Assembly: GCA_902792895.1 (NCBI GenBank) | Contig: CADBBK010000027.1 | Location: 1-35,361, forward strand | Source: an uncultured Bacteroidales bacterium | Lineage (GTDB): Bacteria > Bacteroidota > Bacteroidia > Bacteroidales > Muribaculaceae | Direction: 5' to 3' | DNA length: 35,361 nucleotides | Position numbers and translations under genes: made by a program | Notes under the pieces: model-generated | What the model saw: only the letters and a program-made list of their open reading frames with translations | Databases searched by the model: none | What the model was told of the DNA's origin: nothing | Shown here: positions 8,293 to 17,307 of the stretch, piece after piece | Numbering within the stretch: position 1 is the first letter of the stretch | How the letters are laid out: each line of letters opens with the position of its first letter

Positions 8293-10134
8293 GTGAAGGA
8301 AGATAAACGACATACCGACCACCGCATCAAGGGGCAATGGCTGCCGACCACCCGCAAGGAAATGGAACACCTGGGGTGGGACCAGGCCGATGTTATCCTG
8401 TTCAGCGGCGATGCCTACATCGACCACCCATCGATGGGCACTGCCGTCATCGGACGCGTGTTGGAATCCCACGGCTACAAGGTGGCCATCGTGCCGCAGC
8501 CCAACTGGCGTGACGACCTGCGCGACTTCAAGAAACTGGGCCGGCCACGACTGTTCTTTGGCGTGTCGGCGGGAGCGATGGACTCGATGGTGAACCACTA
8601 CACCGCAGCGCGGCGCAAACGCAGCGACGATGCCTATACCCCTGACGGCCGTGCCGGAGCCCGTCCCGACTACCCTACCATCGTCTATTGCGACATCCTG
8701 AAACGCCTGTTCCCCGACGTGCCCGTGGTGGCCGGCGGCATCGAGGTGTCGTTGAGGCGACTGGCACATTATGACTACTGGCAGGACAAACTGCGGCCCT
8801 CGATACTCGTGGACTGCCCTGCCGACCTGCTGGTGTACGGCATGGGCGAATTGCCCAATATCGCCATTGCCGATGCCCTCGCGGCAGGCAAGCACATCGA
8901 GGAACTGACCGACATACCCCAGACCGTGGTACGCCGCCCCCTCAGCGAACTGCCTACTGCCAATACTGATACTGACGTGCTGCTGCACAGTTTCGAGGAA
9001 TGCCAGCAGTCCAAGCGCGCCCAGGCCCAGAATTTCAAGACCATCGAAGTGGAGAGCAACCTGTGGCACGGACACAACGTGTGGCAAGCCACAGGCGACA
9101 TTGCCGTGAAGGTCAACCGTACCAACCCGCCGATGACCACCGAACAGATTGACGCCTCGTTTGACCTACCCTATACACGCCTGCCCCACCCCCGCTACCA
9201 GGGGAAACGCATTCCCGCCTATGAGATGATACGTCACTCGGTGTGCATGCACCGCGGCTGCTTTGGCGGCTGCGCCTTCTGCACCATCAGTGCCCACCAG
9301 GGCAAGTTCATCGCCTCAAGGAGCAAGGAATCGATTCTGCGCGAGGTCAAACAAGTGGTGCAGATGGAGGACTTCAAGGGGTACATCAGTGACCTGGGCG
9401 GCCCGAGCGCCAACATGTACGGCATGCACGGCAAGGACCTGGAACGTTGCCAGCGCTGCCAGCGCCCCTCGTGCCTGCATCCGCAACCATGCAGCAACCT
9501 CAACACCGACCACAGCAAGTTGCTCGACATCTACCATGCCGTAGATGCCCTGCCCGAAGTGAAGAAATCGTTCATCGGCAGCGGTGTGCGCTATGACCTG
9601 TCGATGCACCGCACGGGGGACCCGCACATTGACCAAGTCAATGCCCGATACAATGAGGAACTCATCCGCTTCCATGTCTCGGGCCGATTGAAAGTCGCCC
9701 CCGAGCACACCAGCGACGAGGTGCTGATGCTGATGCGCAAGCCATCATTTGAACTGTTCCGCCGTTTCAAGGCACTGTTTGACCGAGTGAACAAGAAGTA
9801 CAACCTGCGTCAGCAACTCATCCCCTACTTCATCTCGTCGCATCCCGGCTGTCATGAGGCCGACATGGCCGAACTCGCCGCCATCACCAAGGAGCTGGAC
9901 TTCCGCCTGGAGCAGGTGCAGGACTTCACACCCACGCCCATGACCATCTCGACCGAGACCTACTACACGGGATTTCACCCTTACACGCTCAAACCCGTCT
10001 ATTGTGCCAAGACTCCGCTGGAGAAACAGGCCCAGCGGCTGTTCTTCTTCTGGTATGACCGCAAGAACCGCGCTGCTATCACCGCAGCCCTGAAACGCAT
10101 CCACCGCATCGACCTGCTGCGTAAACTTTATTAA
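8293..10134 (+). CDS. YgiQ-family radical SAM protein
   Basis: A radical SAM protein of the UPF0313/YgiQ type; its substrate is unknown. Its 613 residues contain an N-terminal B12-binding-like region (about 20-200, including ADVILFSGDAYIDHPSMG), the cluster motif C323-x3-C327-x2-C330 (RGCFGGCAFC), and a long C-terminal region rich in additional Cys around residues 385-405 (ERCQRCQRPSCLHPQPC). The start is a GTG at 8293, 13 nt after uvrB; the first conserved segment, LPTTRKEMEHLGWDQAD, follows within 20 residues, so no later start is credible. The close spacing suggests co-transcription with uvrB, although a functional link to DNA repair is not shown by the sequence. Confidence 0.93.
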   Translation: MKEDKRHTDHRIKGQWLPTTRKEMEHLGWDQADVILFSGDAYIDHPSMGTAVIGRVLESHGYKVAIVPQPNWRDDLRDFKKLGRPRLFFGVSAGAMDSMVNHYTAARRKRSDDAYTPDGRAGARPDYPTIVYCDILKRLFPDVPVVAGGIEVSLRRLAHYDYWQDKLRPSILVDCPADLLVYGMGELPNIAIADALAAGKHIEELTDIPQTVVRRPLSELPTANTDTDVLLHSFEECQQSKRAQAQNFKTIEVESNLWHGHNVWQATGDIAVKVNRTNPPMTTEQIDASFDLPYTRLPHPRYQGKRIPAYEMIRHSVCMHRGCFGGCAFCTISAHQGKFIASRSKESILREVKQVVQMEDFKGYISDLGGPSANMYGMHGKDLERCQRCQRPSCLHPQPCSNLNTDHSKLLDIYHAVDALPEVKKSFIGSGVRYDLSMHRTGDPHIDQVNARYNEELIRFHVSGRLKVAPEHTSDEVLMLMRKPSFELFRRFKALFDRVNKKYNLRQQLIPYFISSHPGCHEADMAELAAITKELDFRLEQVQDFTPTPMTISTETYYTGFHPYTLKPVYCAKTPLEKQAQRLFFFWYDRKNRAAITAALKRIHRIDLLRKLY

Positions 10135-10147
10135 CTTCCAGAACTCT

Positions 10148-10684
10148 ATGAAACGAATATTGGCCCTGCTCCTAGCCATCACCTGCATGACGGCCCATGC
10201 CGACGATGACGCCCTGCGCTACACCACCGATGTGATGTGCCTGTTGCCCGATGCCACCGCCCTGGGCGTTGCCCTTGTCAAACACGATACCGAGGGCGTG
10301 AAGCAACTGGGGCTTAGCACCGCCACCAGCCTGGCCGTGAACTACGGGCTGGAACTGTGCATCCGCAAGGACCGCCCCGACGGTACTGGGCACCATGCCT
10401 TCCCCAGCACCCATACGGCAGTGGCCTTCAACGGTTCGACATTCCTGATGAAGCGCTACGGGTGGAAATGGGGCGTGCCGGCCTACGTAGTGTCAAGTTT
10501 CGTGGCTTGGGGCCGTGTCCACACCGACCGGCATGACTGGTGGGACGTGCTGGGCGGAGCTGCCATCGGTGCCGGAACGGCATTTATCTTCTCGCGGCCG
10601 TTTGTCAAGGATGTGGAGGTAACGGTCAGCCCGACGGCCTTTGGAGACAGGGCGTGGGGGTTGACGGCGACGGTGCAGTTCTAG
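10148..10684 (+). CDS. Exported PAP2-family phosphatase
   Basis: A phosphatidic acid phosphatase type 2 protein, acting on lipid phosphates or other phosphoesters outside the cytoplasm. It is 178 residues with an N-terminal signal peptide (MKRILALLLAITCMTAHA). All three motifs are present: K74-D-R-P77, P86-S-T-H89, and R123-x5-H129-x3-D133 in GRVHTDRHDWWD. It is short and has few hydrophobic spans compared with integral PAP2 proteins, so it is probably periplasmic or envelope-associated. It is the third gene after uvrB and ygiQ (13-nt gap) and ends just before the bidirectional terminator. The natural substrate cannot be told from the sequence. Confidence 0.9.
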   Translation: MKRILALLLAITCMTAHADDDALRYTTDVMCLLPDATALGVALVKHDTEGVKQLGLSTATSLAVNYGLELCIRKDRPDGTGHHAFPSTHTAVAFNGSTFLMKRYGWKWGVPAYVVSSFVAWGRVHTDRHDWWDVLGGAAIGAGTAFIFSRPFVKDVEVTVSPTAFGDRAWGLTATVQF

Positions 10685-10727
10685 CAGACGGAGTGGACGG
10701 ATTTGACGGACGGGACTAATGGACAAT

Positions 10728-10763
10728 AACAAAGCAGGGGGCCTGGTGGCCTCCTGCTTTGTT
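10728..10763. terminator. Bidirectional terminator between converging operons
   Basis: A 16-bp stem joins AACAAAGCAGGGGGCC (10728-10743) to its partner at 10748-10763 (15 of 16 matches, the other a possible G-U pair), with the loop TGGT. It sits between the PAP2 stop (+) and the last gene of the minus-strand operon, so it can serve both. Confidence 0.88.
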
Positions 10764-10784
10764 GATGATGGATGGGAATTAACC

Positions 10785-12632
10785 TTACTTGATGAGGACT
10801 TTCCTGGCAGTGCCGTTGCTCATCTTGACGATGTTGATACCGTGACGCGGGGCATCCAGCTGACGGCCCATCACGTCATAGTAGGCAACGGGGAAGGCGT
10901 CATCGTCGGTGAGGATTTCCTCAATGCCTTCGGAGCCAACGAACAGGCGCACCTTCTCGGCATTGTTCACCTTCATGTCGGAGATGTTAGTGAGTCCGTT
11001 GGTGAGCGGTCGGCTGATGAAGGCCACCACATTCAGGTTCTTGATGTTCCAGTCTTCAGGAATCGTGACCGTAAACTCATTGAGATAGGTATCGCCGGTG
11101 ATGTTGAGGTCCACACCCTTGACCGAACCCAGGGCGCAACGGAATACACCGTTATGCACGTAGTTAGTTTCCCATCGGCCGTCGTTCAGCTGGCGAGCCA
11201 CAAGGCTATCCTCGGTGAGATAGACAGTGAGTTTGTTGCCTTCACCCAACAGGGCATTGATGTCGGGCGAAATCTCGCCAGAAACCGTGATAATGGCCTC
11301 GCGCGTGTCAAGGTTCACGACAGGATCAATATTGATGGTGGCAAACGAGGGATTCATGTCTGCCTCGCGGTCAAAGAAGTTGCCCAACTCTTCGGCCATC
11401 TGCTGATGATACTCCTCGTAATAGCCAAGCGAGTTGACAAGTTGGTTGGCGCTCTCCCATCCCGTGGCGCGGTCAAAGACACCCGTGGGATAAGAGCTAT
11501 TCGACATATAGGCCATGATAGAGTCGCCCTGATTGGTCATGTAGGGGTCTCGGCCACCGTTCAACTCGCCATGGACACCTACCCAGATGACGTCGTCGCG
11601 CTGGCTGGTGAGGATGGACAGCCAGGAATTGCCCAACGGGCAGTAGGTGCAATAGGTTGAGGTGAATTGCTCGACAAGATGCTTCTGACGAGGATAAACA
11701 CCGTTCATCGCCAAGAATGTCGCGTTCAACGGATAGAGGTAATCCAGTACCTCCTCACCCGCTACACAATTGTTGATGGTCAGGGTGTGGCTGCCTACAG
11801 TCAGGTTATCGGTTGTGAGAGCACCTTCGACGGTCACGGTTGCCCCAGGGGCGATTTCATCGGGATTGGAGATTGTTCCCACGTTCTCGCCATCAATGCC
11901 CACGTCAAAAGTCAATGCCTGGGCAACAAGGGGCTTGGTATCGCGATTCCTGATATTGAACGAATAGTGCAAATCATCACCGATATTCACATAATGGGAG
12001 GCCACAAGATCGGTGGCCTTGATGAGCACACTGGGGAAATTATCCCTCTCGACGATGCACTGCACACACAAGTTGCCGTAGGACTTCAGTCCAGCGGTTG
12101 ACCAGCGGTACATCGAGCCGGCCTTCCTGTAATAATAGGTATCGTAGATGTCCCCCTCCTGCACCATCGCCAGCGGTTTACTGGTCTTGGTGGGCTGCTC
12201 GTACACAAAACCTATCATCAGTTTACCACCAGCAGGAATATTGACTTTGTAGGGAGTAGTCAGCTCGATGAGATTCCAGCCCACATCGCTCGCCTCGCAA
12301 TCCCAGTAGACTATAGTGCCATAAGCGCCAGCCGCTGCAATGGGCATGATGAAAACTTTGGAGATGGTTGTGCTCTCGGCCAGACCGACACGGAAGGCCT
12401 TGATGTAGCCATCGTTGAAGATATCCACCTCGTCTGATTCCAGAATGGTACCGATGGTGACATTGCCTGACGTTGCTGAGATGCCCACGCCCTCGGTGCC
12501 GATGGCATCCGAGTCGAAGTGGCCCATAATCTTCTGGTTTTCGGGCAGATCTAATCGTGACGGTGAACTCTGAGCATTAATGGTCAATGATAAAGACATT
12601 GACATCAATAATAAGAGTAAAGTCTTTTTCAT
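10785..12632 (-). CDS. Secreted Omp28-type thioredoxin-fold protein with sorting-like tail
   Basis: A 615-residue exported protein with signal peptide MKKTLLLLLMSMSLSLTINAQ. An N-terminal beta-rich region (about 30-300, with an extra C189-x2-C192) is followed by an Omp28/thioredoxin-like region opening with VEQFTSTYCTYCP (C328, C331; the CxxCP of this family). The last 40 residues (AYYDVMGRQLDAPRHGINIV and a basic ending) resemble a T9SS C-terminal sorting domain, so surface export is inferred. It is the last gene of the minus-strand operon, 53 nt after the dockerin/SUMF1 gene. The Omp28 family is poorly characterised; a thiol-disulfide role is inferred from the motif and from the two other CxxC proteins in the operon. 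Confidence 0.85.
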   Translation of the reverse strand: MKKTLLLLLMSMSLSLTINAQSSPSRLDLPENQKIMGHFDSDAIGTEGVGISATSGNVTIGTILESDEVDIFNDGYIKAFRVGLAESTTISKVFIMPIAAAGAYGTIVYWDCEASDVGWNLIELTTPYKVNIPAGGKLMIGFVYEQPTKTSKPLAMVQEGDIYDTYYYRKAGSMYRWSTAGLKSYGNLCVQCIVERDNFPSVLIKATDLVASHYVNIGDDLHYSFNIRNRDTKPLVAQALTFDVGIDGENVGTISNPDEIAPGATVTVEGALTTDNLTVGSHTLTINNCVAGEEVLDYLYPLNATFLAMNGVYPRQKHLVEQFTSTYCTYCPLGNSWLSILTSQRDDVIWVGVHGELNGGRDPYMTNQGDSIMAYMSNSSYPTGVFDRATGWESANQLVNSLGYYEEYHQQMAEELGNFFDREADMNPSFATINIDPVVNLDTREAIITVSGEISPDINALLGEGNKLTVYLTEDSLVARQLNDGRWETNYVHNGVFRCALGSVKGVDLNITGDTYLNEFTVTIPEDWNIKNLNVVAFISRPLTNGLTNISDMKVNNAEKVRLFVGSEGIEEILTDDDAFPVAYYDVMGRQLDAPRHGINIVKMSNGTARKVLIK

Positions 12633-12685
12633 GTTTATTAATTGATTATTTTTATCCTATTGTTAAAAACTCCTCGGTATTGCAA

Positions 12686-14125
12686 TTACAAGGCGAGACG
12701 CAAACCAATAGCTCCACTCTTGGACGTAGGAGGAATACTTGCGCGATACGCAACCCGGGACTGCGTTGCCTCTACACTCCAATTACCTCCACGCATGATG
12801 CGGTATGTGCCATTGTCAGGGCCAGTGGGATTGACTTGCGGCTCGGCACTGTAATCACCTTTCCAATCCTGGCACCACTCAGAGACATTACCGCTCATAT
12901 CGAACAGTCCCAGTTCGTTGGCCTTTTTTTGGGCAACTGGCTGCTCGCCGTAGTCGCTTTCGGTCCAATCAGATGTAATCCAGTTACCCTGGTTCCAAGA
13001 CACTTCATCAATCTGGTCACTGCCAGCAAAGATGAAGCCCTTGCTCTGGTTTCCGCCACGTGCTGCATATTCCCATTCGGCTTCGGTAGGTAAACGGAAG
13101 GTTTTGCCTGTCATTTGGTTCAACTTAGCGAGAAACGTCTGGCAGTCCTCCCATGTAACCATCTCAACAGGACGCCTCATCTGCGGGTCATAAGGGAAAT
13201 TACTGGGATTATTGCCCATGACGGCTTGCCACAGAGCTTGCGTAACTTCGGTTTCGCCTATGCTAAAGTCCGAGAGCGTCACTTGATGGGCTGGTTTCTC
13301 ATTGTCACGGGCTTCGCTGCCCTGCTCTGGTGTCGCGCCCATGGTGAAAGTGCCACCTTTGACTGAAACCATCTTGAAGGACACGCCGTTAGCAGTAAAG
13401 GTCTGGCTCGCGGAGGCGGGATGCAGAATGATCTCGATGATGGCATTCACATCGGCAATGGTCACTTCGCCATCATTATTCACATCGGCTGCGGGCACGT
13501 CGTTATCAGGGTGAAGGATACGCTCGATGACAACATTCACGTCGGCGATAGTTACCTCGCCGTCACCATTCACGTCACCCTTAATAGTCGGTTCGGGGCC
13601 AGGACCAGGAATGTCACCCTTAACAAAGCGGAGCGTCAACGTCGGTCCCCATCCCTTGTGGACATAGTTGGGAGGGAAGAATCCCTGCTTGCTCATGACC
13701 TCGATGGTCAGCGTAACGACACACTCACCGTCGGCAATGGGGAACCACTCGCTCTGCAGGTCCTGCAGGTCACCATTCAGCTGTCCGGCCGACGTCTCGT
13801 AAGTACCCGCCTGCGACTGAGTGTTGCAGGTGATGGGGAAACAGATCTGGAAAGCACCGTTGTCAATCTTCTCAATGACGTAATGCATCTTCAGGTAGTC
13901 GTTAGGCTGTGCTTCCAGCTTCATGACCGAAAGTCCTGAATAGATGACATCGCTCACCTCGTCGTAAGCCTCGACCACATTGCGGACTACGGTTGCCCCG
14001 TCCTCGATAATCTCGGCTTCCTCGTCAACGAAGGCAAACGACCAGTCGACATCATCACCAATCTGAGCCATCATCGGCAGCACGGCCAATGACAGGCCCA
14101 ACAATAAAGTAGTTAATCTCTTCAT
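12686..14125 (-). CDS. Secreted protein with dockerin-like repeats and a SUMF1 domain
   Basis: A 479-residue exported protein (signal peptide MKRLTTLLLGLSLAVLPMMAQ). Residues 22-170 form an unrecognised beta-rich domain. Two calcium-loop repeats follow, GDVNGDGEVTIADVN (183-197) and ADVNNDGEVTIADVN (213-227), as in dockerin type I. The C-terminal part (about 250-479) is a formylglycine-generating-enzyme/SUMF1 fold (GGTFTMG, FRLPTEAEWEYAARGG, MSGNVSEW, MRGGNW, GLRL). The active-site cysteine pair expected after the MRGG segment is absent (RGGNWSVEATQSRVAYR), so it probably does not make formylglycine and may act as a binding module. It lies between two Omp28-type genes with gaps of 27 and 53 nt. 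Confidence 0.88.
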   Translation of the reverse strand: MKRLTTLLLGLSLAVLPMMAQIGDDVDWSFAFVDEEAEIIEDGATVVRNVVEAYDEVSDVIYSGLSVMKLEAQPNDYLKMHYVIEKIDNGAFQICFPITCNTQSQAGTYETSAGQLNGDLQDLQSEWFPIADGECVVTLTIEVMSKQGFFPPNYVHKGWGPTLTLRFVKGDIPGPGPEPTIKGDVNGDGEVTIADVNVVIERILHPDNDVPAADVNNDGEVTIADVNAIIEIILHPASASQTFTANGVSFKMVSVKGGTFTMGATPEQGSEARDNEKPAHQVTLSDFSIGETEVTQALWQAVMGNNPSNFPYDPQMRRPVEMVTWEDCQTFLAKLNQMTGKTFRLPTEAEWEYAARGGNQSKGFIFAGSDQIDEVSWNQGNWITSDWTESDYGEQPVAQKKANELGLFDMSGNVSEWCQDWKGDYSAEPQVNPTGPDNGTYRIMRGGNWSVEATQSRVAYRASIPPTSKSGAIGLRLAL

Positions 14126-14152
14126 AAATGTATTATTTAGGTTAATCGTTTT

Positions 14153-14950
14153 CTAGAATCTCTTCTTAGCCACTTGAAGCACCCCATTATTGTCGAACAG
14201 GAAGGCTACGATAGCACAATGCTCGGGCACCCAAGCGGGATCCAAGGTGATGTCATAGTCCATGACGGCCACTTGTCCGTGGTCCACACTCACGTCATCG
14301 CCCCAGGGGTCGTTGACACTGGCACGGAACACATGCATGTGGTTGTAGTGATCAACGGTGCTGCCGTCGGGCATGAGCTGGAAACTGTCGATGCTGTCCT
14401 CGACAAGCCACACCTGCAGCTTGCCGCTGACCTGCTTGGAATCGAGGCCGATGGTCTGCACCTCGACATTGGCCTTCTGCGCCTCATCGTCAACATCGAT
14501 GTCGATGATGAATGACACCGGAGCCTCAAAGCCCAACTCATAGTTGACAGCGCCACCCCAATCGGTATAACTCAAGGGCATCACTGTGGACTCATAGGTA
14601 AGCCTATCCACAAGGCCCACGGGTTGTCCTGACAGATTCCAATGGGAGAAATACTGGTCACCGACCTCGGTATAGAGTGGTGAGGGAGCCCCATTCTTCT
14701 TGGAGAACGGTCCCGAGTGAATGGCCACGGCAATGATCACCGAGTCGCCATACTCCTCGACCAGACGCTCAATCTCGTCGGTGGCACGGGGGCAGTTCAC
14801 GCAGTACTGGCCGGTATAATCCTCGATGAGGACAGCACGCCCCACCTCGGGCGGCTCAACGTAGATGAGACGGTCGTCGCGCGACACTTCGTCACAGGAC
14901 ACCAGCGCCAAGGCTGCCAACATCAATATGCTGTAAATCAAATTTTTCAT
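14153..14950 (-). CDS. Omp28-type thioredoxin-fold lipoprotein
   Basis: A 265-residue lipoprotein: lipobox ALVSC with the acylated cysteine at C19. The mature protein starts with a short linker and then IEDYTGQYCVNCPRA (C50, C53), the CxxCP motif of Omp28-related thioredoxin-fold proteins. The rest is a beta-rich region of unknown role. It would be anchored in the inner leaflet of the outer membrane or exposed on the surface. It is 11 nt downstream of the DUF6029 barrel gene, so the lipoprotein and barrel are likely made together. Function is unknown; a thiol-disulfide exchange or carrier role is inferred. Confidence 0.86.
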   Translation of the reverse strand: MKNLIYSILMLAALALVSCDEVSRDDRLIYVEPPEVGRAVLIEDYTGQYCVNCPRATDEIERLVEEYGDSVIIAVAIHSGPFSKKNGAPSPLYTEVGDQYFSHWNLSGQPVGLVDRLTYESTVMPLSYTDWGGAVNYELGFEAPVSFIIDIDVDDEAQKANVEVQTIGLDSKQVSGKLQVWLVEDSIDSFQLMPDGSTVDHYNHMHVFRASVNDPWGDDVSVDHGQVAVMDYDITLDPAWVPEHCAIVAFLFDNNGVLQVAKKRF

Positions 14951-14961
14951 CTCGTTGGAAT

Positions 14962-16617
14962 CTAGAAAGTGTAGTTATAGGACAAAGTGAAACCCTTGGT
15001 AGCAGGCACCCAGCGGCACACGCCACCCGAGCAGTTGTAGCCCGCCATCGTGCGGCCATAGCCAGCCTGGATGCGGTGAGCCTTGAGGGTATAAGTAACC
15101 AGCCCCTGGTAATAGTGAAGCTTGGTCTCGCCGCAATTCCAGGTATCGCTCAGGGTGAACATCCAGTGGGGAGCCCAAGAAAGCTCAGCCAGCCCGAATG
15201 CCCAGTCACCGTCATCCCCCTTGCAGAACTGGTACTGCAACTCGCAGCGCAAGGTCAGCTTGGGCGAGAAACGATACTTGCCGTCGGCAATCAGGATGTT
15301 GCTCTTGATCATGCCTCCATGTCCCTCGATGACTGTCATGTTGTAACGCTCGTTCATGTACATGAAGATGAGCGAGAAGTCGCGAGTGAAGCGTTTCTCG
15401 ATCTGCACATCGATGTCCTGATAATAGGTCTCGTCACCCATCTTGAAGAAACTTGACTTGAAGCCCTCACTGCCGATGACACGTCCGTCGACGACAGGAT
15501 TCTTTATCTCTTTATTATCGATGCCACGCACATGAGACACGTTAAGTTTCACCTTGGTACCATACTTGCCGCCCAGGGCGGTGCCTTTCTTGAACGTGTA
15601 ACCGAACTCACCCTGGAAAGCCCACTCACCCTCGAGATTGGTGGCATAGGGATACTGTGCCGCCAGTGCATAGGTCTGGTCATGGGTGAATGCAGGCAGG
15701 TGGTTGATATAACTCGAGATACCCGTCATGTTGCGACGGCTGCGGAAAGCCATACCCTGGCTGCGCTTAGCCTGCAACAGGGCGCTCATGCCTTTCTGGG
15801 AATAGGATGCGCTGAGCATTGCCACACGGCCCGTGCCATAGTTATAGCCGTTGTCAAATGACGGATCCTGACTCTTCTGGGCATACTCGGCAAGCAGATT
15901 GAAGCCCTTGTGCGTTAAGTTCACACGGGCATCCCATGCGTTGACATATTTGGGAAGTTTCAACTTATGCGTCGCATCGACAAAGATGGCATCGCCATCG
16001 GTCTTCTCATGCTTGTTGACCCAGGAGCCACCCACGCTGATGTGCATATCATGGGCTTCCAGCGACTTGATGACCGACTCCAGCCCGAACTCCACATCGG
16101 CGCCACTGATGAGAGCATCGTTATGTTCCCAATAGCGGCGCTGCTTTCCTGTCAAGGCCTTGATTGAGATGCCATTGACGGGTTGATAGACAATGCGGCC
16201 GCCACGCAGAGCATTGTCGATGCCCAGCGAACGTTCCTCATAGGTGCGCAGGATAAATCCCGAGCCGAACTGCTCATAGTAGTCACCGCCGGTGATTTCC
16301 ACATTCTTGAAGTGGCCCTTGAAGTAGAAGTGAGGCAGTCCCCACCCCTTGAAGTCGGGTTCATAACCGGGCAGCGGGTGTTGCAGATACTCAAACCGCA
16401 CGCCCGCGTCGATATATTTGCTACCCAGATTCAGGTCCACATAGGTGTTGGTCAGCACCTTGTCATCGGAATGCTCAGTACCGATCTTTTCGTCATCCTG
16501 CGGAAAGAGGATGTCGCTCTGGATGCTACCGCTCACCGTCACCTGCGAGAAAGCGGGTACTGCCGCCAGCAGCAAAGCTGGCAGCAGCAAAGGCAAGAAT
16601 AGTTTTTTAGGGTTCAT
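14962..16617 (-). CDS. Outer-membrane beta-barrel protein, DUF6029 type
   Basis: A 551-residue protein with signal peptide (MNPKKLFLPLLLPALLLAAVPAF) and alternating-hydrophobicity strands through to a C-terminal aromatic (SYNYTF), the usual signal for outer-membrane barrel assembly. Segments such as GGDYYEQFGSGFILRTYEER, GKQRRYWEHNDAL and FRSRRNMTGISSYINHLPAF look like the DUF6029 family of Bacteroidetes as I remember it; the family name needs a profile search. It lies 19 nt after the TlpA-like thioredoxin gene and 11 nt before the Omp28 lipoprotein gene, so it may be the channel or anchor for this redox-protein cluster. No biochemical role is known to me. Confidence 0.85.
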   Translation of the reverse strand: MNPKKLFLPLLLPALLLAAVPAFSQVTVSGSIQSDILFPQDDEKIGTEHSDDKVLTNTYVDLNLGSKYIDAGVRFEYLQHPLPGYEPDFKGWGLPHFYFKGHFKNVEITGGDYYEQFGSGFILRTYEERSLGIDNALRGGRIVYQPVNGISIKALTGKQRRYWEHNDALISGADVEFGLESVIKSLEAHDMHISVGGSWVNKHEKTDGDAIFVDATHKLKLPKYVNAWDARVNLTHKGFNLLAEYAQKSQDPSFDNGYNYGTGRVAMLSASYSQKGMSALLQAKRSQGMAFRSRRNMTGISSYINHLPAFTHDQTYALAAQYPYATNLEGEWAFQGEFGYTFKKGTALGGKYGTKVKLNVSHVRGIDNKEIKNPVVDGRVIGSEGFKSSFFKMGDETYYQDIDVQIEKRFTRDFSLIFMYMNERYNMTVIEGHGGMIKSNILIADGKYRFSPKLTLRCELQYQFCKGDDGDWAFGLAELSWAPHWMFTLSDTWNCGETKLHYYQGLVTYTLKAHRIQAGYGRTMAGYNCSGGVCRWVPATKGFTLSYNYTF

Positions 16618-16636
16618 TCTGTGTTAAAACGGGATA

Positions 16637-17128
16637 TTACTTGGCGAGAAGTTTTCGCACTTCCTCGATTAATTCATTCTCGGCGCCATCAGTATATCCG
16701 CTGTGCTTGCTGGCAATGTTACCATTACCATCGACAACGACGACAAAGGGAATCATCTGTCCACCGAGGGCCTTGAGCAAATCGCTGTTGGTATCGAGGA
16801 GCACTTCATATTCCCACTCGTTCTGGTCCACCAGCGGCTTTACCTTGTTGATGTTCTGAGCCTGGTCGATGCTCACGGCATAAATCTTGACACCTGTTTC
16901 CTCCTGCCACTCATCATATACCTCGGCGATGGCCGACAACTCTCGGTTGCAAGGCTTGCACCATGTGGCAAAGAAATCGATGATGAACGGCTTGCCATCG
17001 TTGCTCAGCGTGGCGCTCTGAACGGTCTTCCCGTCAATGCTCTTGAGAGTAACGTCGGGCAACTGTGCTTGAGCCAGACCGACACCTGCCAGCAGGCAAA
17101 CAATCAATGATACAAAAAACTGTTTCAT
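16637..17128 (-). CDS. Periplasmic TlpA/ResA-like thioredoxin
   Basis: A 163-residue exported thioredoxin-fold protein: signal peptide MKQFFVSLIVCLLAGVGLAQA, active site FFATWCKPCNRE (C57, C60), and cis-proline P127 in QMIPFVVV. It lacks the long N-terminal domain found in many Bacteroidetes TlpA-like proteins and is the minimal form of the fold. Its probable role is thiol-disulfide reduction or exchange in the periplasm. It is the first gene of the five-gene minus-strand operon and has its own TATCTTTG promoter, which would drive the DUF6029 and Omp28 genes behind it. Confidence 0.93.
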   Translation of the reverse strand: MKQFFVSLIVCLLAGVGLAQAQLPDVTLKSIDGKTVQSATLSNDGKPFIIDFFATWCKPCNRELSAIAEVYDEWQEETGVKIYAVSIDQAQNINKVKPLVDQNEWEYEVLLDTNSDLLKALGGQMIPFVVVVDGNGNIASKHSGYTDGAENELIEEVRKLLAK

Positions 17129-17171
17129 TTCTCAATAATGGATTCTGGTTATTAATTTACTATATTCGGCA

Positions 17172-17179
17172 CAAAGATA
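17172..17179 (-). promoter_or_regulatory. Promoter -7 box of the TlpA-DUF6029-Omp28 operon
   Basis: On the minus strand this reads TATCTTTG, a match to TAnnTTTG, 44 nt before the thioredoxin ATG. A TTGG lies about 20 nt further upstream as a possible -33 element. Confidence 0.72.
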
Positions 17180-17237
17180 AAACAAACTAGTGATAAAAAC
17201 CCAAAAAAAAGATAGAAAAAACAGCGCTACAATCCTA

Positions 17238-17285
17238 AAAAAACAAAAAACGGGCCTTGCATGCCCTCCATGACACACAAGGCCC
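17238..17285 (-). terminator. Intrinsic terminator after the 551-aa secreted protein gene
   Basis: GGGCCTTG (17252-17259) and CAAGGCCC (17278-17285) pair perfectly over an 18-nt loop. On the minus strand the hairpin is followed by GTTTTTTGTTTTTTT. This isolates the gene at 17308-18963 from the thioredoxin operon downstream. Confidence 0.88.
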
Positions 17286-17307
17286 AATGATTTTTACTTG
17301 AAGAGGA

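Noticed and set aside
10719-11660. 313-residue plus-strand frame opposite the Omp28 gene
   Set aside because: It covers the bidirectional terminator and the conserved C-terminal tail region of the real gene.
12686-14125. Functional formylglycine-generating enzyme for sulfatase activation
   Set aside because: The catalytic cysteine pair after the MRGG segment is missing, and no sulfatase gene is nearby.
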